37,706 nt of DNA from Tubiluchus corallicola. Taxonomy: Eukaryota; Priapulida; Priapulimorpha; Priapulimorphida; Tubiluchidae. Position numbers and translations under genes: made by a program. The stretch is from the NCBI GenBank assembly GCA_030141605.1, contig JAQGDQ010000008.1, positions 1,599,001-1,636,706 of the forward strand. The letters are read 5' to 3'. Shown here one piece after another: positions 1-11,300 of this stretch. The notes under the pieces were generated by a model that was not told the origin of the DNA, searched no databases, and saw nothing but the letters and a program-made list of their open reading frames with translations. Each line of letters starts with the position of its first letter. The stretch's first letter is position 1.

Positions 1-214
1 CCTTTTCTTTCAGTTCTTTCTTCACATTATTAGCTTCTGTCTCTAAATTTTTCTTTAATTGGTTCATCACTTTTTTGTCAATTTTCCCTCTCTTCCACAT
101 TTTTTCCATTTTCATCTTTGACTTTTCCACCTTGCTCTCAAGACCCTTAACATCTTTCTCCACTAACTTTATTAACTTTCTCCTTTTTAACACCCCCTTT
201 TTCCTGTTTTTTTT
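1..214 (-). CDS. Partial lysine-rich open frame running off the left edge
   Basis: Seen: on the minus strand the frame is open from just after a TGA at 217-215 to the window edge, about 71 codons. The first ATG in frame is at 115-113. The translation is very rich in Lys and Glu (for example MWKRGKIDKKVMNQLKKNLE) and would suit a charged helix or coiled coil. An ATG in another frame at 234-232 would join this frame if one base were different in a run of nine A (207-216 region), so a sequencing or allelic slip is possible. It points away from the glucosidase II gene, so the two could share a promoter between about 215 and 525. I recognise no family. It may equally be AT-rich noncoding sequence with a chance Lys-rich reading. 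Confidence 0.25.
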
Positions 215-525
215 TCAAATTCACCAACATCCATTCCCAGTTTTATTCAGACTTTGTATATTTTTGATTGCACAGTTTCAATATTTTAAATAACATCCTC
301 ACACTTTAGCGTAAGTATGTCAGTTACATATGCAACATATTCTGTACAAAACCCATGCGATGTGTTAAGAATTTTCAGACAAGTGGTCTTGTGCAAAAAC
401 AGATTTTACATAACGGCTATAGATGTCGAATCCCTTGCTCGCTTTATTCTCGCACGTGTGTAGTTACTGTGGTTTGTTTTCCGACAATTATAGTTATACG
501 TGTTACTTTTCATTTTCTCATCATT
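215..525. other. Short intergenic/5' leader region upstream of glucosidase II
   Basis: This stretch separates the left-edge minus-strand frame from the likely start of the glucosidase II protein. The plus-strand frame stays open from an ATG at 355, but those 57 codons do not resemble the conserved protein and precede a good signal peptide. They are more likely 5' leader. I see no convincing TATA box or other promoter motif. Confidence 0.3.
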
Positions 526-3390
526 ATGTTTTTTAGAATTATATATGTCGCACCGCTGCTGGTTTTATGTCACACGTTCGTTGTCAATGCTGTTGACAAA
601 GGAAATTTTAAGATATGCATGCAGAGCTCTTTTTGTAAACGAAACAGAGAATATAAACCGAGCATTTCTCCGTACAATGTTGTCATCGACAGCCTTTTGA
701 TAAGACCTAACCATATTAGTTTTAACTTACTAAACTCGCAAAACAATATTTTGCTGACTGCTAAATTAGAAGCTTTAGAAGACCGAACTATTCGTTTTAA
801 ATTGGATGAAGCAAATCCGATAAAAAAGCGTTACCAAGTGAAAGATGCTCTTGTCCGTGAACCAAAACTAGCTCCTTTAAGAGTTTTGGGTTCTCCGTCT
901 CAGACCAGTGAAGTCATAGTTGCTGAACTTGATGGAGGAGTTTCTGTTAAAATAACTCCTAAGCCATTTAGGCTGGATGTTTATTCTGATGAAAATTTAA
1001 TAGTGAGTACTAATGCTCGAGGCCTGCTTAATGTCGAGCATTACAGGAAGAAAAAACCTATTGTATTCAAGGAAGACAGTGAACAACAGGAACATAACCC
1101 AGAAAGTGTTCATGAAGGAGCTGAAAATATTGATGAAAATGCACAACAGGAAGCACCAGACAGTCATGAAGATTCTGCAGCAGACGAGCCAGAGGCTGCT
1201 AGTATGTGGAATGAAATGTTTAAATCGCACCCTGACTCAAAACCTCATGGACCTTCTTCAGTTAGTTTGGATTTTTCCTTTATAAACTTTCAGCACATAT
1301 ATGGAATTCCAGAGCATGCAGACAGCTTTGCATTGAAAACGACTAAAAACTCTGATCCATACAGACTGTTTAATTTAGATGTTTTTGAATATGAATTGTA
1401 CAATACGATGGCATTGTATGGTTCAGTACCTTTGCTACTGTCACACAATGAGGAAAACACTGTTGGAATGTTCTGGCATAACGCTGCTGAAACATGGGTT
1501 GACATTTCTTCTGATGCTGTTGATAAAAATGTTGTGGGAAAACTTTTAGATTATGTAAAAGGTGGCGATGAAGTGCCGCAAATGGATGTCCACATATTCT
1601 CGGAAAGTGGTATCATTGATGTCTTTTATATGCTTGGTCCTAAACCTACAGACTTTTTCCGGCAGTATACTACGCTTACTGGTACAGGACCAGTCCCCCC
1701 TATTTGGTCACTCGGCTACCATCAATGCCGTTGGAATTATAATGACCAAGATGATGTAGCAAGAGTTCATGATGGCTTTGATGAGCATGACATTCCTGTA
1801 GATGTGATTTGGCTTGATATTGAACATACAGATGGGAAACGGTATTTTACCTGGGATCAACATAAATTTCCTAATCCAGAAGAAATGTTAGCAAATTTGA
1901 CCAGCCGAGGTAGAAAAATGGTTACAATTGTTGATCCTCACCTTAAGGAGGACAGTAATTTTGAGGTTTTTAAAGATGCACGTGACAGAGATTTGTTTGT
2001 GAAAGACAAAAATGGTAATAATTATCAAGGTTGGTGCTGGCCAGGAAATTCTATGTGGCCAGATTTTCTTAATCCTGCTGTTCAGGAATGGTGGGCTAGC
2101 AAGTTTAGCTATGATTCATACAGAGGTTCTACAAATGCATTGTTTACATGGAATGATATGAACGAGCCTTCGGTATTTAATGGTCCAGAAGTTACCATGC
2201 ACAAGGATGCTACTCATTTTGGTGGTTGGGAAAATAGAGATGTGCACAACCTGTATGGAATGCTTGTTCAAAAGGCTACCGCTCAAGGTTTGGTAGAAAG
2301 AACTGGTGGAAAAGAGCGCCCATTTGTTTTGTCCCGTGCATTTTATGCAGGTTCACAGCGGTATGGTGCCATTTGGACTGGAGACAATCTTGCAGACTGG
2401 GAACACCTAAAAATCTCTACACCAATGTTGTTGTCTCTCGGCGTTTCTGGTATATCATTCGTTGGCGCAGATGTTGGTGGCTTTTTTCGTAACCCTAGTG
2501 ATGAACTTATGGTAAGATGGTATCAGGCAGCTGCATTTCACCCATTTTTCCGTGCACATGCACACTTAGATACACCACGTCGTGAGCCTTGGGTTTATTC
2601 TAGTGACGAAAAACAACGTATAAGACATGCCATTCGTCAACGCTATGCTTTATTACAGTATTGGTACACTTTGTTTTATGAGCATTACAGAACGGGAGTT
2701 CCAGTCATGCGACCATTATGGGTAGAATTTCCTGGTGACACAATTACATTTACAATGGATAATGAATTTATGGTGGGGCCTGCACTACTTGTGTTTCCTG
2801 TGACAGAACCAGGTTTGACTAGAGCTAATGTGTACTTACCAGGGAGTAATGTCACTTGGTATGATTATGAAACATATGAAGCCATACAAGGAGGTGCCGA
2901 GCATGTGGCTTTGTTTAATGCAAACAGAATTCCTGTTTACCTTCGAGGTGGTACCATTATACCACGGAAAGATCGGGTACGCCGTGCTGCTTTATTGGGT
3001 CTTCATGATCCATATACTCTTATTATAGCATTAAATAATGAAGCTAAGCCTACAGCCAAAGGTGTTTTATATATTGATGATGGACATACATTCCACTATC
3101 AACAAGGTCATTTTATTTACAGAACTTTAACTTTCAGAGAAAACACTTTAATATCAAAATCTGAAAATATTGGTAGTGGACAATTTCACACAAAGTCATG
3201 GCTTGAGAGAGTCGTTATTCTTGGTTTAAAACTTCGACCACTTAGTGTTTGGCTAAAAATGAATGGTCAGGAAGATGTAAAGGTTAATAGTAGCTTTATA
3301 CAAAAGGGCCAAACGAATATTCTTGTTATTCGAAAACCTGGTGTAAATATTGGTGTAGATTGGAGTATAGAACTTGTGTATGCTCATTGA
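526..3390 (+). CDS. GANAB: Neutral alpha-glucosidase AB / ER glucosidase II alpha subunit (GH31), single exon
   Basis: Catalytic alpha subunit of ER glucosidase II, which removes the two inner alpha-1,3-linked glucoses from N-glycans and so controls the calnexin/calreticulin cycle; the partner is the PRKCSH-type beta subunit. From the ATG at 526 the protein is 954 aa, close to about 944 aa in human. The first ~20 residues (MFFRIIYVAPLLVLCH...) form a signal peptide with likely cleavage after VNA; the next segment carries the family motif SSFCKRNR. An acidic low-complexity stretch lies near residues 180-220. The GH31 barrel has the nucleophile motif WNDMNEPSVFNGPE (Asp544, codon 2155-2157) and the acid/base motif WTGDNLADWEHLKIS (Asp620). 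The C-terminal beta domain (VRRAALLGLHDPYTL) and end (DWSIEL) are intact. There is no KDEL, as usual for this subunit. The ORF also opens at 355, but that would bury the signal peptide. Oddity: the gene has no intron. Identification is very secure. Confidence 0.97.
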   Translation: MFFRIIYVAPLLVLCHTFVVNAVDKGNFKICMQSSFCKRNREYKPSISPYNVVIDSLLIRPNHISFNLLNSQNNILLTAKLEALEDRTIRFKLDEANPIKKRYQVKDALVREPKLAPLRVLGSPSQTSEVIVAELDGGVSVKITPKPFRLDVYSDENLIVSTNARGLLNVEHYRKKKPIVFKEDSEQQEHNPESVHEGAENIDENAQQEAPDSHEDSAADEPEAASMWNEMFKSHPDSKPHGPSSVSLDFSFINFQHIYGIPEHADSFALKTTKNSDPYRLFNLDVFEYELYNTMALYGSVPLLLSHNEENTVGMFWHNAAETWVDISSDAVDKNVVGKLLDYVKGGDEVPQMDVHIFSESGIIDVFYMLGPKPTDFFRQYTTLTGTGPVPPIWSLGYHQCRWNYNDQDDVARVHDGFDEHDIPVDVIWLDIEHTDGKRYFTWDQHKFPNPEEMLANLTSRGRKMVTIVDPHLKEDSNFEVFKDARDRDLFVKDKNGNNYQGWCWPGNSMWPDFLNPAVQEWWASKFSYDSYRGSTNALFTWNDMNEPSVFNGPEVTMHKDATHFGGWENRDVHNLYGMLVQKATAQGLVERTGGKERPFVLSRAFYAGSQRYGAIWTGDNLADWEHLKISTPMLLSLGVSGISFVGADVGGFFRNPSDELMVRWYQAAAFHPFFRAHAHLDTPRREPWVYSSDEKQRIRHAIRQRYALLQYWYTLFYEHYRTGVPVMRPLWVEFPGDTITFTMDNEFMVGPALLVFPVTEPGLTRANVYLPGSNVTWYDYETYEAIQGGAEHVALFNANRIPVYLRGGTIIPRKDRVRRAALLGLHDPYTLIIALNNEAKPTAKGVLYIDDGHTFHYQQGHFIYRTLTFRENTLISKSENIGSGQFHTKSWLERVVILGLKLRPLSVWLKMNGQEDVKVNSSFIQKGQTNILVIRKPGVNIGVDWSIELVYAH

Positions 3391-3547
3391 ACTAATCTTC
3401 ACATTAGATAACAAACTCACGTGTGAGGAATTAGAAGAGAAAGGTTCGTTTCTAAATTAGCAAACACTTTTTTGGCACAAAGCCTGTACTTGATTTCTAG
3501 TACTCACAGAGTTACAATGTGTTCTTTGCTTGTTTCTGATTATTGAT

Positions 3548-3553
3548 AATAAA
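3548..3553 (+). terminator. Probable polyadenylation signal of GANAB
   Basis: AATAAA lies 158 bases after the stop codon of the glucosidase II gene and is followed by GT-rich sequence. It is the first canonical hexamer downstream, so it is the best candidate. An AATAAA-like site near 4230 is an alternative. Confidence 0.45.
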
Positions 3554-4363
3554 CAAACTAAATTTTTTGTGACACACCTAAGTATAGGTGCAGTGCACGA
3601 TCTTAAAATTTTTTGAAGCAACAGCAATGTCTGTAGTTAAAAATTTTTTCTTATGGTACCATCGAATTGCAACTCGCATAAATTATATACATCAGATGTG
3701 TGTAGGGAGTTAATAGCTTACAGACTACTACAGCCATAAATCTTTACCACCATATTTTTGTGGATGGCATCGTAGCATTTTAATTTACAAGTAAAGAAGC
3801 AGTTTGCTATTTTTGATGTGCTCTCTTATTTCTTCTGTTTTCTGATGTGTTTGAAGTGATGTCGTATACTTGCTAACGAAACGTGTTTTGGTAGTTTTTT
3901 TCACTGCATACTGTTTCATAAGTTTGCCTAATTATCTTCTGTTGTTCCTACAATTATTTTGTAATTACAAGTACATGTTTGTGATTTGCAAATAATATGA
4001 CTAATGTATTTGATTACTCACTTCTGATTTGTTACAGTTACTATTGAGTTCAACTTTTGTGATTGTTTAATAATTTCTATTGATATGTTCTAATTTGTGT
4101 TATTGATATTAATGTTGCACTCGGTAATACAGTGTTCTCCATTAAAAATATTTTATTATTTATATGTGCACACCGTGTTAACAATAGCCATCTGTGATGA
4201 CTTCTAACACTTGTCTTTTTCAGTTTTTAATAAACTACAGTTTAACGTCATTATATAGCGAACATGGTTTGTTTGTTACACACCGGTAATATGAACTCAC
4301 AAAAGAAGAACAAACTTTCATAATTCATTTAACTAGTATAATAGCTTTGAATGCAGCATGACA

Positions 4364-4471
4364 GTATTGTCACAATATTTTTTGCAAATGTTGGGACAAT
4401 ATGGAAGTGTGGACTTGCCGCAACATTGTCCTATATCCATATCGTCCCAATATTTACAAAAATATCGTCAT
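4364..4471. repeat. Imperfect inverted repeat (foldback/MITE-like)
   Basis: The left arm at 4364-4403 (ending TTGGGACAATATGG) pairs with the right arm at 4436-4471 (starting CCATATCGTCCCAA), with a loop of about 32 bases. The arms match at roughly four positions in five, with small indels, and weaker pairing continues outward (GCAGCA at 4352 against TGCTGC at 4494). This would form a long hairpin and looks like a small foldback element. No target-site duplication could be fixed. Confidence 0.5.
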
Positions 4472-4943
4472 AACATTGTGCAATATTTTTTGTGCTGCTG
4501 GGATGCTCATTTACTGCATATTGCTGACTGTTTATCATACCCCATTGCCTGTGTTACCATGTATTTATAAGTTTTTATTGCATACTTTACATATGCCAGC
4601 TGTTTGCAAATTTTATTTGCTGTTACATTTAACATGTCATTTCCAGTGTTGCAAAAATGTTGTTGGGTATGTAGCATGCTGACTTATTAAAATATGGTGT
4701 CGAAAGGTGAGTTTTGAATTAGTAAAACTTTAGGTGATTAAAATCGTGCCTGAAGTATAACCTCGTTCAGTGTTATTTTATGTTAATTAAATGTTTTTTT
4801 GCATCTTCATTATCGATTTCCATTAGGCATTGTCTCAATCATAATTTCTATTGTACTTATGTTAGTATAATCTTGTAATTAGTGATACGTTTTGTAATGA
4901 AACTAGTTGCTAGTATCATTCTTGTGTAAAATTACGCATCTTA

Positions 4944-4958
4944 TCACTAGATGGCACC
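4944..4958 (+). promoter_or_regulatory. CTCF-like motif
   Basis: TCACTAGATGGCACC matches the conserved core of the animal CTCF site (CCACYAGRKGGCR) at nearly all positions. It lies between two transcription units. A single motif match can arise by chance in a window this long. Confidence 0.3.
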
Positions 4959-5375
4959 ACGGTTGTGTGCGTGTATCAGCTATCAACCATGTTGTTCATT
5001 TTTTAGTTGATAAAGTGAGTTGCTTTTCATTCAACTTAATTACTGAGTTTACAGTTATATCTAATGACAACTCGTAACACGTTTGTTATTTAATTTAACT
5101 GTAAGTTCAGCCAAATTGTGATTTGCACGTGAATAATTAATCAAATCCGACAATGAATAAAATTTTTTAACTGATCAGTTGGCGCTTTAGTACTTCCGTA
5201 CATCGTTTGTTTACATTGCTCGTGATCACTAATCAGTCAATCATAAAGCTTCAGCAGAAACTAGTAAGCCAGAAACAGGAAAAGCAAGTGAGAGTGAGTG
5301 TGGAGACCTCTATGGTAGTTTTGTTTATTTTTGGCGAATTAATCACTTTCACGCATTTCACTTGTCGTTAGAACG

Positions 5376-8300
5376 ATGTCACATGGCACGAGTTTAACAA
5401 GGTTTGTAGCCTAGTGATCTTAAAAATAAAACTTAGAACTGTTCTTTACAATAATTAACGAACTCTTACGAAGATAATGTGTCGCAGACTACGTAGATAG
5501 ATGTAATGATGTATAACACAATCCTTGCTTAGTAGTTGGACGTGTACCATTAAGGAACATACAGGTAGGATTTTCTATGTTAAAACGATTTTTTCAAAAC
5601 CAGTTTGTAGAGACAAACTCGAGGTTCATTCTACATTATACAGTTCTGGGGCTTCTCCCGCAGTCCTTGTTATATTATCTCGACCGTCACGCTATATTCT
5701 CAATAATAACTAACGTTTATACGCCTGCAACCTAATTTTACTTTTTGAAACACTGCTAGTTTATTGTGCCTGGGATAAAACATATGGTAAAACTATTGTT
5801 TTATGACTACTGTAACATAGCTGATGATGGTTTACAGTTTACAGCCTCTTCTTTCGAATGAGCGTGCGATATCTGAAGCAAATGGTAGAAAATTTAAGAT
5901 GTAGACTCAAAAAACTTTACAACTACTCACTAAGAATTTATAACAAGATTATTGTCATTGGTCGATTAACTGTTAAGAAAACTGAAAATTAAATTAGTGA
6001 TCAATTACAAACCCTGTAATATTTGTGGTGTAGGCTGGGAAAAATTAAATTGAATGAGAATGATGTAATTAAAATTCTCAATTGATTTGATTTCTTAATC
6101 TCTTAATTTAAAAGCATTTATTTATTTCAGAAAATGCAGTTTTGATGGCAGCTTTGAAGTTGTCGACTTTACTGAGAGAGAAGGTGAGTCAGACTCCCCA
6201 ATTAGACGGCTTATATCAAATGATGTGAAAAACACAAGAGGTAGCCCAGTTAACAAGAACAAATTTCTGCAACTTTTTGATGAGGATGGGCGACTAGTTG
6301 ATGAACATGCTCTACGAAAAGCAGTTTTTAAGGGTATGTGATAAATATTTTATTCTTTGCGTCGTACAAAAGCAGTGCAAAAAATTTGGTAAGCAAGTAT
6401 TGTAAAGGTGGATTTTTCAGACATTTATCTTGTTCGTACATGTCCTACATCAATCACGATTAGCTAGTATTGGAAAATATGGTTTCATTTAGGTCTAAAG
6501 TATCCCTAGAAACTATATAGACAATACATATGAAAATAAATAAAAATGAAGCACCTGGTTAAAACTATATTTGGTGCAAGTAAAAACGGTGAAATTGAGC
6601 TGAGAATTGTACGCTCTAGATTTTGTAGCAGTAAGAGACAATTCTGTCTTGTTAGTGTTGTTAAATGATAATTATCAATACAAATTCTGTATCGTATCGA
6701 AGCGATACGGAAAATAGACTAGTATCGTTATTGTGTCAACACTATCCTGAAAAAATCTTTATCATATCAATATCAAGATGTATTCCAACCAAATCGCAGC
6801 TCTCCAGCTGACGTCTCTTTACATTTGCGCATCGGCTTTTTTAAATTATTGTTAAATAACTCCACTTTTGAAAAAGAAATACTTGACAAACATTTCTTCT
6901 CATTCACAGCTAAGTTTTATACCTTCACAAAGATTGACAGATTTCGAATGCACTACCACAAGCAGCATTACTAAAGGATGGGAAGAACTGCCAAATTACC
7001 ACAGTACAGGCAGAAGTTAATTAAAGTTTGTTTTTGATGTTACATGTTTTATACTCGCATAATATACTTTGCTGTTACACTCGCATAAGTTAATTTGCTA
7101 TCAAAATATATCAGTTTCTATCGAGTTTAAAAATTATCACAGAAGAATTCTATTACTATTTGTATTCTGTTATATTAATATTTGATATCATATCGCCGGG
7201 AAAAAAGTATCGCCTTATACAGATGTCATGTCTCCCACTTATTATATATTAACAACATTATATTTAAGTTTGTGAAAGACTTTGTAATCTACAAGATTGC
7301 AATTCACACATGCTCTATCTATATCTAAGACTATAAAAGGATATCTTGCATAAATGCAAACTAAAGTGTTGTTAAAAACTAAACTGCTTTAACATTTGAA
7401 AACAGTAATATGTTGTAGAATAAAAGTCATTGTAAGAGCCTTATGTAAACAAACAAAACTTTTGCCCCATTTTATTAACTTCTGGTGGTAGCCATTAGCG
7501 ATCACAATAAATATTTCTTGGCTTCACGGTAAAGTGCTTCCGGGATGTAGAACCTTTTACATTTCTTCAAGAGTGTAGTGAAATTTAAACAAAGGATAGT
7601 TTTAACTCCTTATTAAACATTGTAATTTTGCCAGTATGAAATTATTTAATAACAAACAATAATAATAATGATAATTGGATTTGCTTAAGTGCTATCTATC
7701 AATTATTTTCAAATCTATATACATATATATTGATATCATTACTTTTATTTTTATTAGACTGAACTAGTTTGTTTATACTTTCTATTTCCAACTTTTTTAG
7801 GTGGGATTACATCTGATGCAAGACCACAAATCTGGCAGTTTTTATATGGGCTTTATCCTTTCACATCTACTACAAGGTATGTGTGCTTGCCATTTGTTGT
7901 CTGAACGTGCTAAATGTTGGAAATGGTTTAGAAATTAAGCATAGTTTATTGTGTTAGCACAGTGGTTCCGTCTCTCACATGCTGATGTTATTTACACGCA
8001 TATGTAACTTGTATTTAATCAGTACCAAGTAAATTGAATCATTGCTTTTTGTCAGAGAAAGGGAACAACTACTAGTCGAAAGCTACCTGAAGTACGAAGC
8101 ATTAAAACAACGTTGGAAAGAAGAGCTGCTCCGCTGCAAAGATGACCCGGAAGTGGCCGAACTACTGCAACCAAAATGGTCGCGAAACTTGAAGACTGAT
8201 GCAGTTGGCGAATGTGACGATCCTGTGTCTAGACTAAGCTCCACAGCTGAGGGAAAACAGCAAGTCATGTTTATGAAAGTTCAAGCTCAGGTACTTTTGT

Positions 8301-11300
8301 CAAAAGTTTAGCAAGATTATTTGTCTATTCACTTGTGTGCTAGTGTGGGATTTATATTTGTTATGTGGCCTGCCTTTGATTCTTCTTGCTTTAGTTGGCT
8401 GATATTCATAGTTATAATACTTGGCCATACGGCCTTTTTTGTACCCAATTTGAATATTTAGTATTAGATTAACCAAATGCAAAATGCAGGTGTATAGAAT
8501 GCCATCGCTCATTTTAGCCCGCAGGCTTTCTCAGTTCAAATACGTACTTTTGTGTATAAACAGAATGTGTACTGCCTATATGTAACGACTGAAAGTCAAA
8601 ATGAAGAAGCAAATAAGTGTTTTGTAATTCCATTTCTTGTTTTGATCATGCTGCAGTCAAATACTCATTACTAGTTTTTTGTTTAGTAGCCCTATGCATT
8701 TCGAATTTATGTGAGTAGGCATAGTTAATAAAGATATTATATTACAGCTTTCTCAAATTTCTTTTAGGTATATGCTGGTCGACAAGATTTTGACCTGGAC
8801 CAGTTGAAGACCTCTATTAGGGTTATAGACAAAGATGTTCCAAGAACAGATAAAGATCAAGACTTTTTTAAGTGAGCTGCTCTTTTGTGGAAGTAGTATT
8901 CCCGCTTCATTTTGCATACGTTACATACAATGTATAAAATTTAGATATTTTCTGAAGTTTCTAGACATTTCATATAATACTCAGGCATACCGAGAAAAGT
9001 ATCAAATAAATGTTTTTATTGTGATATATTCACATTTTACATAGATATTTTGTGTAATGGCTAAGATATGTATAGAAGGCATAAACTGACTTTGGTAAAG
9101 TGTAAAACGAACATAATTCATGTTTAATCTTTACTTTTCGTGGGTAGTTTATACTGGCATAATTTAGGCATTGTACCTAATGCATGGAATGACTTAGTGT
9201 ATTAAATTAAGCAAATATTCAAGTTGGTGAGCTTTTGGCAGTGGATGCACCGTTACCACCTTAGACAACAGTTTGACCAGGTGGACCACTTTCTATACCT
9301 ACAAAGCAGGGATGTTATGTAAACGAAAACTTCATTTTGGTTTGCCGATAATTGCGCTTTTGGTTACGTTTAATTTTTGTCGAAAATTATTAAGTTTCAC
9401 AGCCGAAACTTTCTGTAGTTTTCGGTAGTATTTTTCCAAGGTTTTAGTAGCATTTATCCAGCTTACATTTTTCTCCTAGATGTTAAAAATCACTGAAAAA
9501 TTTTGGCTAAAATAGTTCAAACGAAGCGTAAATATTGTTTACTTACTAATAAACTTACTTAACTTTTCGTACCGTTTACAACAAAGAATATCTTCAGTGC
9601 TGACGACTGTGAAACTTTAAGGTCTCCAGGCACAACCAACCATATTATCAAAATGTAATTTGAATGAAACAAAGTTTAATTTTATTCTTTATGAAATATA
9701 GGCAACAAAATATTTACAAAATAAATTTGTCAATTTTTTGTAGCTTCATGATCTTTCAACCATAAACATTGTTCTTCTTTTTTGGTTAGATTTTTTGCCT
9801 AGCTACTTCAAGCTTGTATCAGATGAAATATAAGCAAACAAGCAAAAACAAAGTATTTTATTAATTCCAGAATTTTTTTAGTTTTGATAGTAGTTGTGTT
9901 GCAAAAATGGTTTTGGTTCGGTTTTGTTTTGGTATCGGTTTCGTACGTTTCGTAAATTTTGGTTTTGGTTTTGGTCAGTAAAGTCAATTTTGTCAATATT
10001 CCTGCTAGGCAGCCTGCTTTTCAAAGTCATGTATAGACATTATGTTAAATAAATAAATCTTACCTTCTAATTTCTTACCTTCGAAAAAAATCAATATCAA
10101 GTGCCTGGAAAAAAATTATGCGAAATAAAGCCTAAGCGCTTTAGACTGTTACTCGTCTTTGTAGTGAGTAAACCGATTTCCTTCTCTTGCACCGTTCTTT
10201 CATCATTGAGTAACTTGCCAAAAACAACCTTGTTATTCGTTGTTGGTTTACTCTCCTCCTAATATACTTATAGGTTTTAAAATAGGAAGTTCCTTGCATG
10301 GAGTTCTGCATCAAGTTCACGTTAAAACTAGTTACATTATTTCCTCTCATTATTCCAGTAACAAGTTCAGAATCCATGTTACTAACTGTGTGGTGGAGCA
10401 GATTCTCAGGCTTTTGTTTTCCAACATTTGTAGGACTTTTCTGAAAATTTATCTACTTGTATCTTTTCAACCACTTATCGGCCTTTGACAAAACATGCAT
10501 CAGACAATTAACAGTCTGTCGCATGACACAATATGCGATATCCGCTACATCTCGAATCATGATCAGTTTTGGACAATTGATGAAAACTTCCTAAAGTGCT
10601 ACTTTTGGGTGCACGCACCGTGACACTCATTTTTTGAAGAGGTTAATCCACAATCGATAAACATTCAGGAATCAGTAGCCAGTCAGTTTCTATATCTTGA
10701 TAATAAAACTTTATATTTTGGTATAATAAAACACCAACAAAAAATTCTGTCGGTCCGCTATCAGTTATCGATTTCCAATAAAAAGCGTCAAAATGCTAAA
10801 AATTAGTATTCAAAGTGCTATAGTGCCAAAAATTTCGATCAGAGGTTCCAAAATAAAGTAGGAGTTTTTTGGCTTGGCTTGCTAATTATTTACCATTACT
10901 ATATTGCCAATTAACACATAGTTACTAACTGTTCTGATTAATTTGTCTTATTATAGTGTATGAATCATAATTCAGTGCTTAAATTAAACAAGCATGACTT
11001 CTAGATTAAGTTTTTATTCTGTTGAATAAATATGCTTAACTGATCATCATTTGATAGTGGCATTAAATCTGTATTTTCAGGGGTGAATTTAATTCCAATA
11101 TGCTGAAGTTGAGAGATATACTTGTCACTTTTGCCGCATTTTTGCCAGAAGTTGGATATGCGCAGGGAATGAACGATATATGCAGCAAACTGTTGATAGT
11201 CTTAAAATCAGAGGTGCGTAATTACAGATGAACTAAGCATGTTGCATGAAACTAAGCAGTGTGAATATTGCTATGAATAAATTTATTATATCATCATATA

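Larger units (their letters stand above)
3554..5375. other. Intergenic DNA between GANAB and the TBC gene
   Basis: AT-rich sequence without a credible coding region. It holds one foldback repeat (4364-4471) and a CTCF-like motif (4944-4958), listed separately. Small ORFs near 4358-4682 fall inside the foldback area. Two donor-like sites (4667 and 4704) follow short ATG-initiated frames but do not have the phase needed by the first secure TBC exon. The 5' leader of the TBC gene is probably within about 5200-5375. Confidence 0.5.

Noticed and set aside
355-525. 57-codon in-frame extension upstream of GANAB
   Set aside because: It resembles no GANAB N-terminus, and starting there would bury the signal peptide; start at 526 preferred.
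4634-4705. Short ATG frames followed by donor-like sites (4667, 4704) as TBC first exons
   Set aside because: They leave zero or one base at the junction, but the exon at 6131 needs two; the exon at 5376-5401 fits.
6670-7215. Possible hAT-like element with repeated TATCG motifs at both ends
   Set aside because: The end sequences do not form a convincing terminal inverted repeat, and no target duplication was found.
9300-9990. GGTTTTGG-rich stretch in a TBC intron, possible element or telomere-like repeat
   Set aside because: Irregular, without matched ends; most likely a decayed simple-sequence region.
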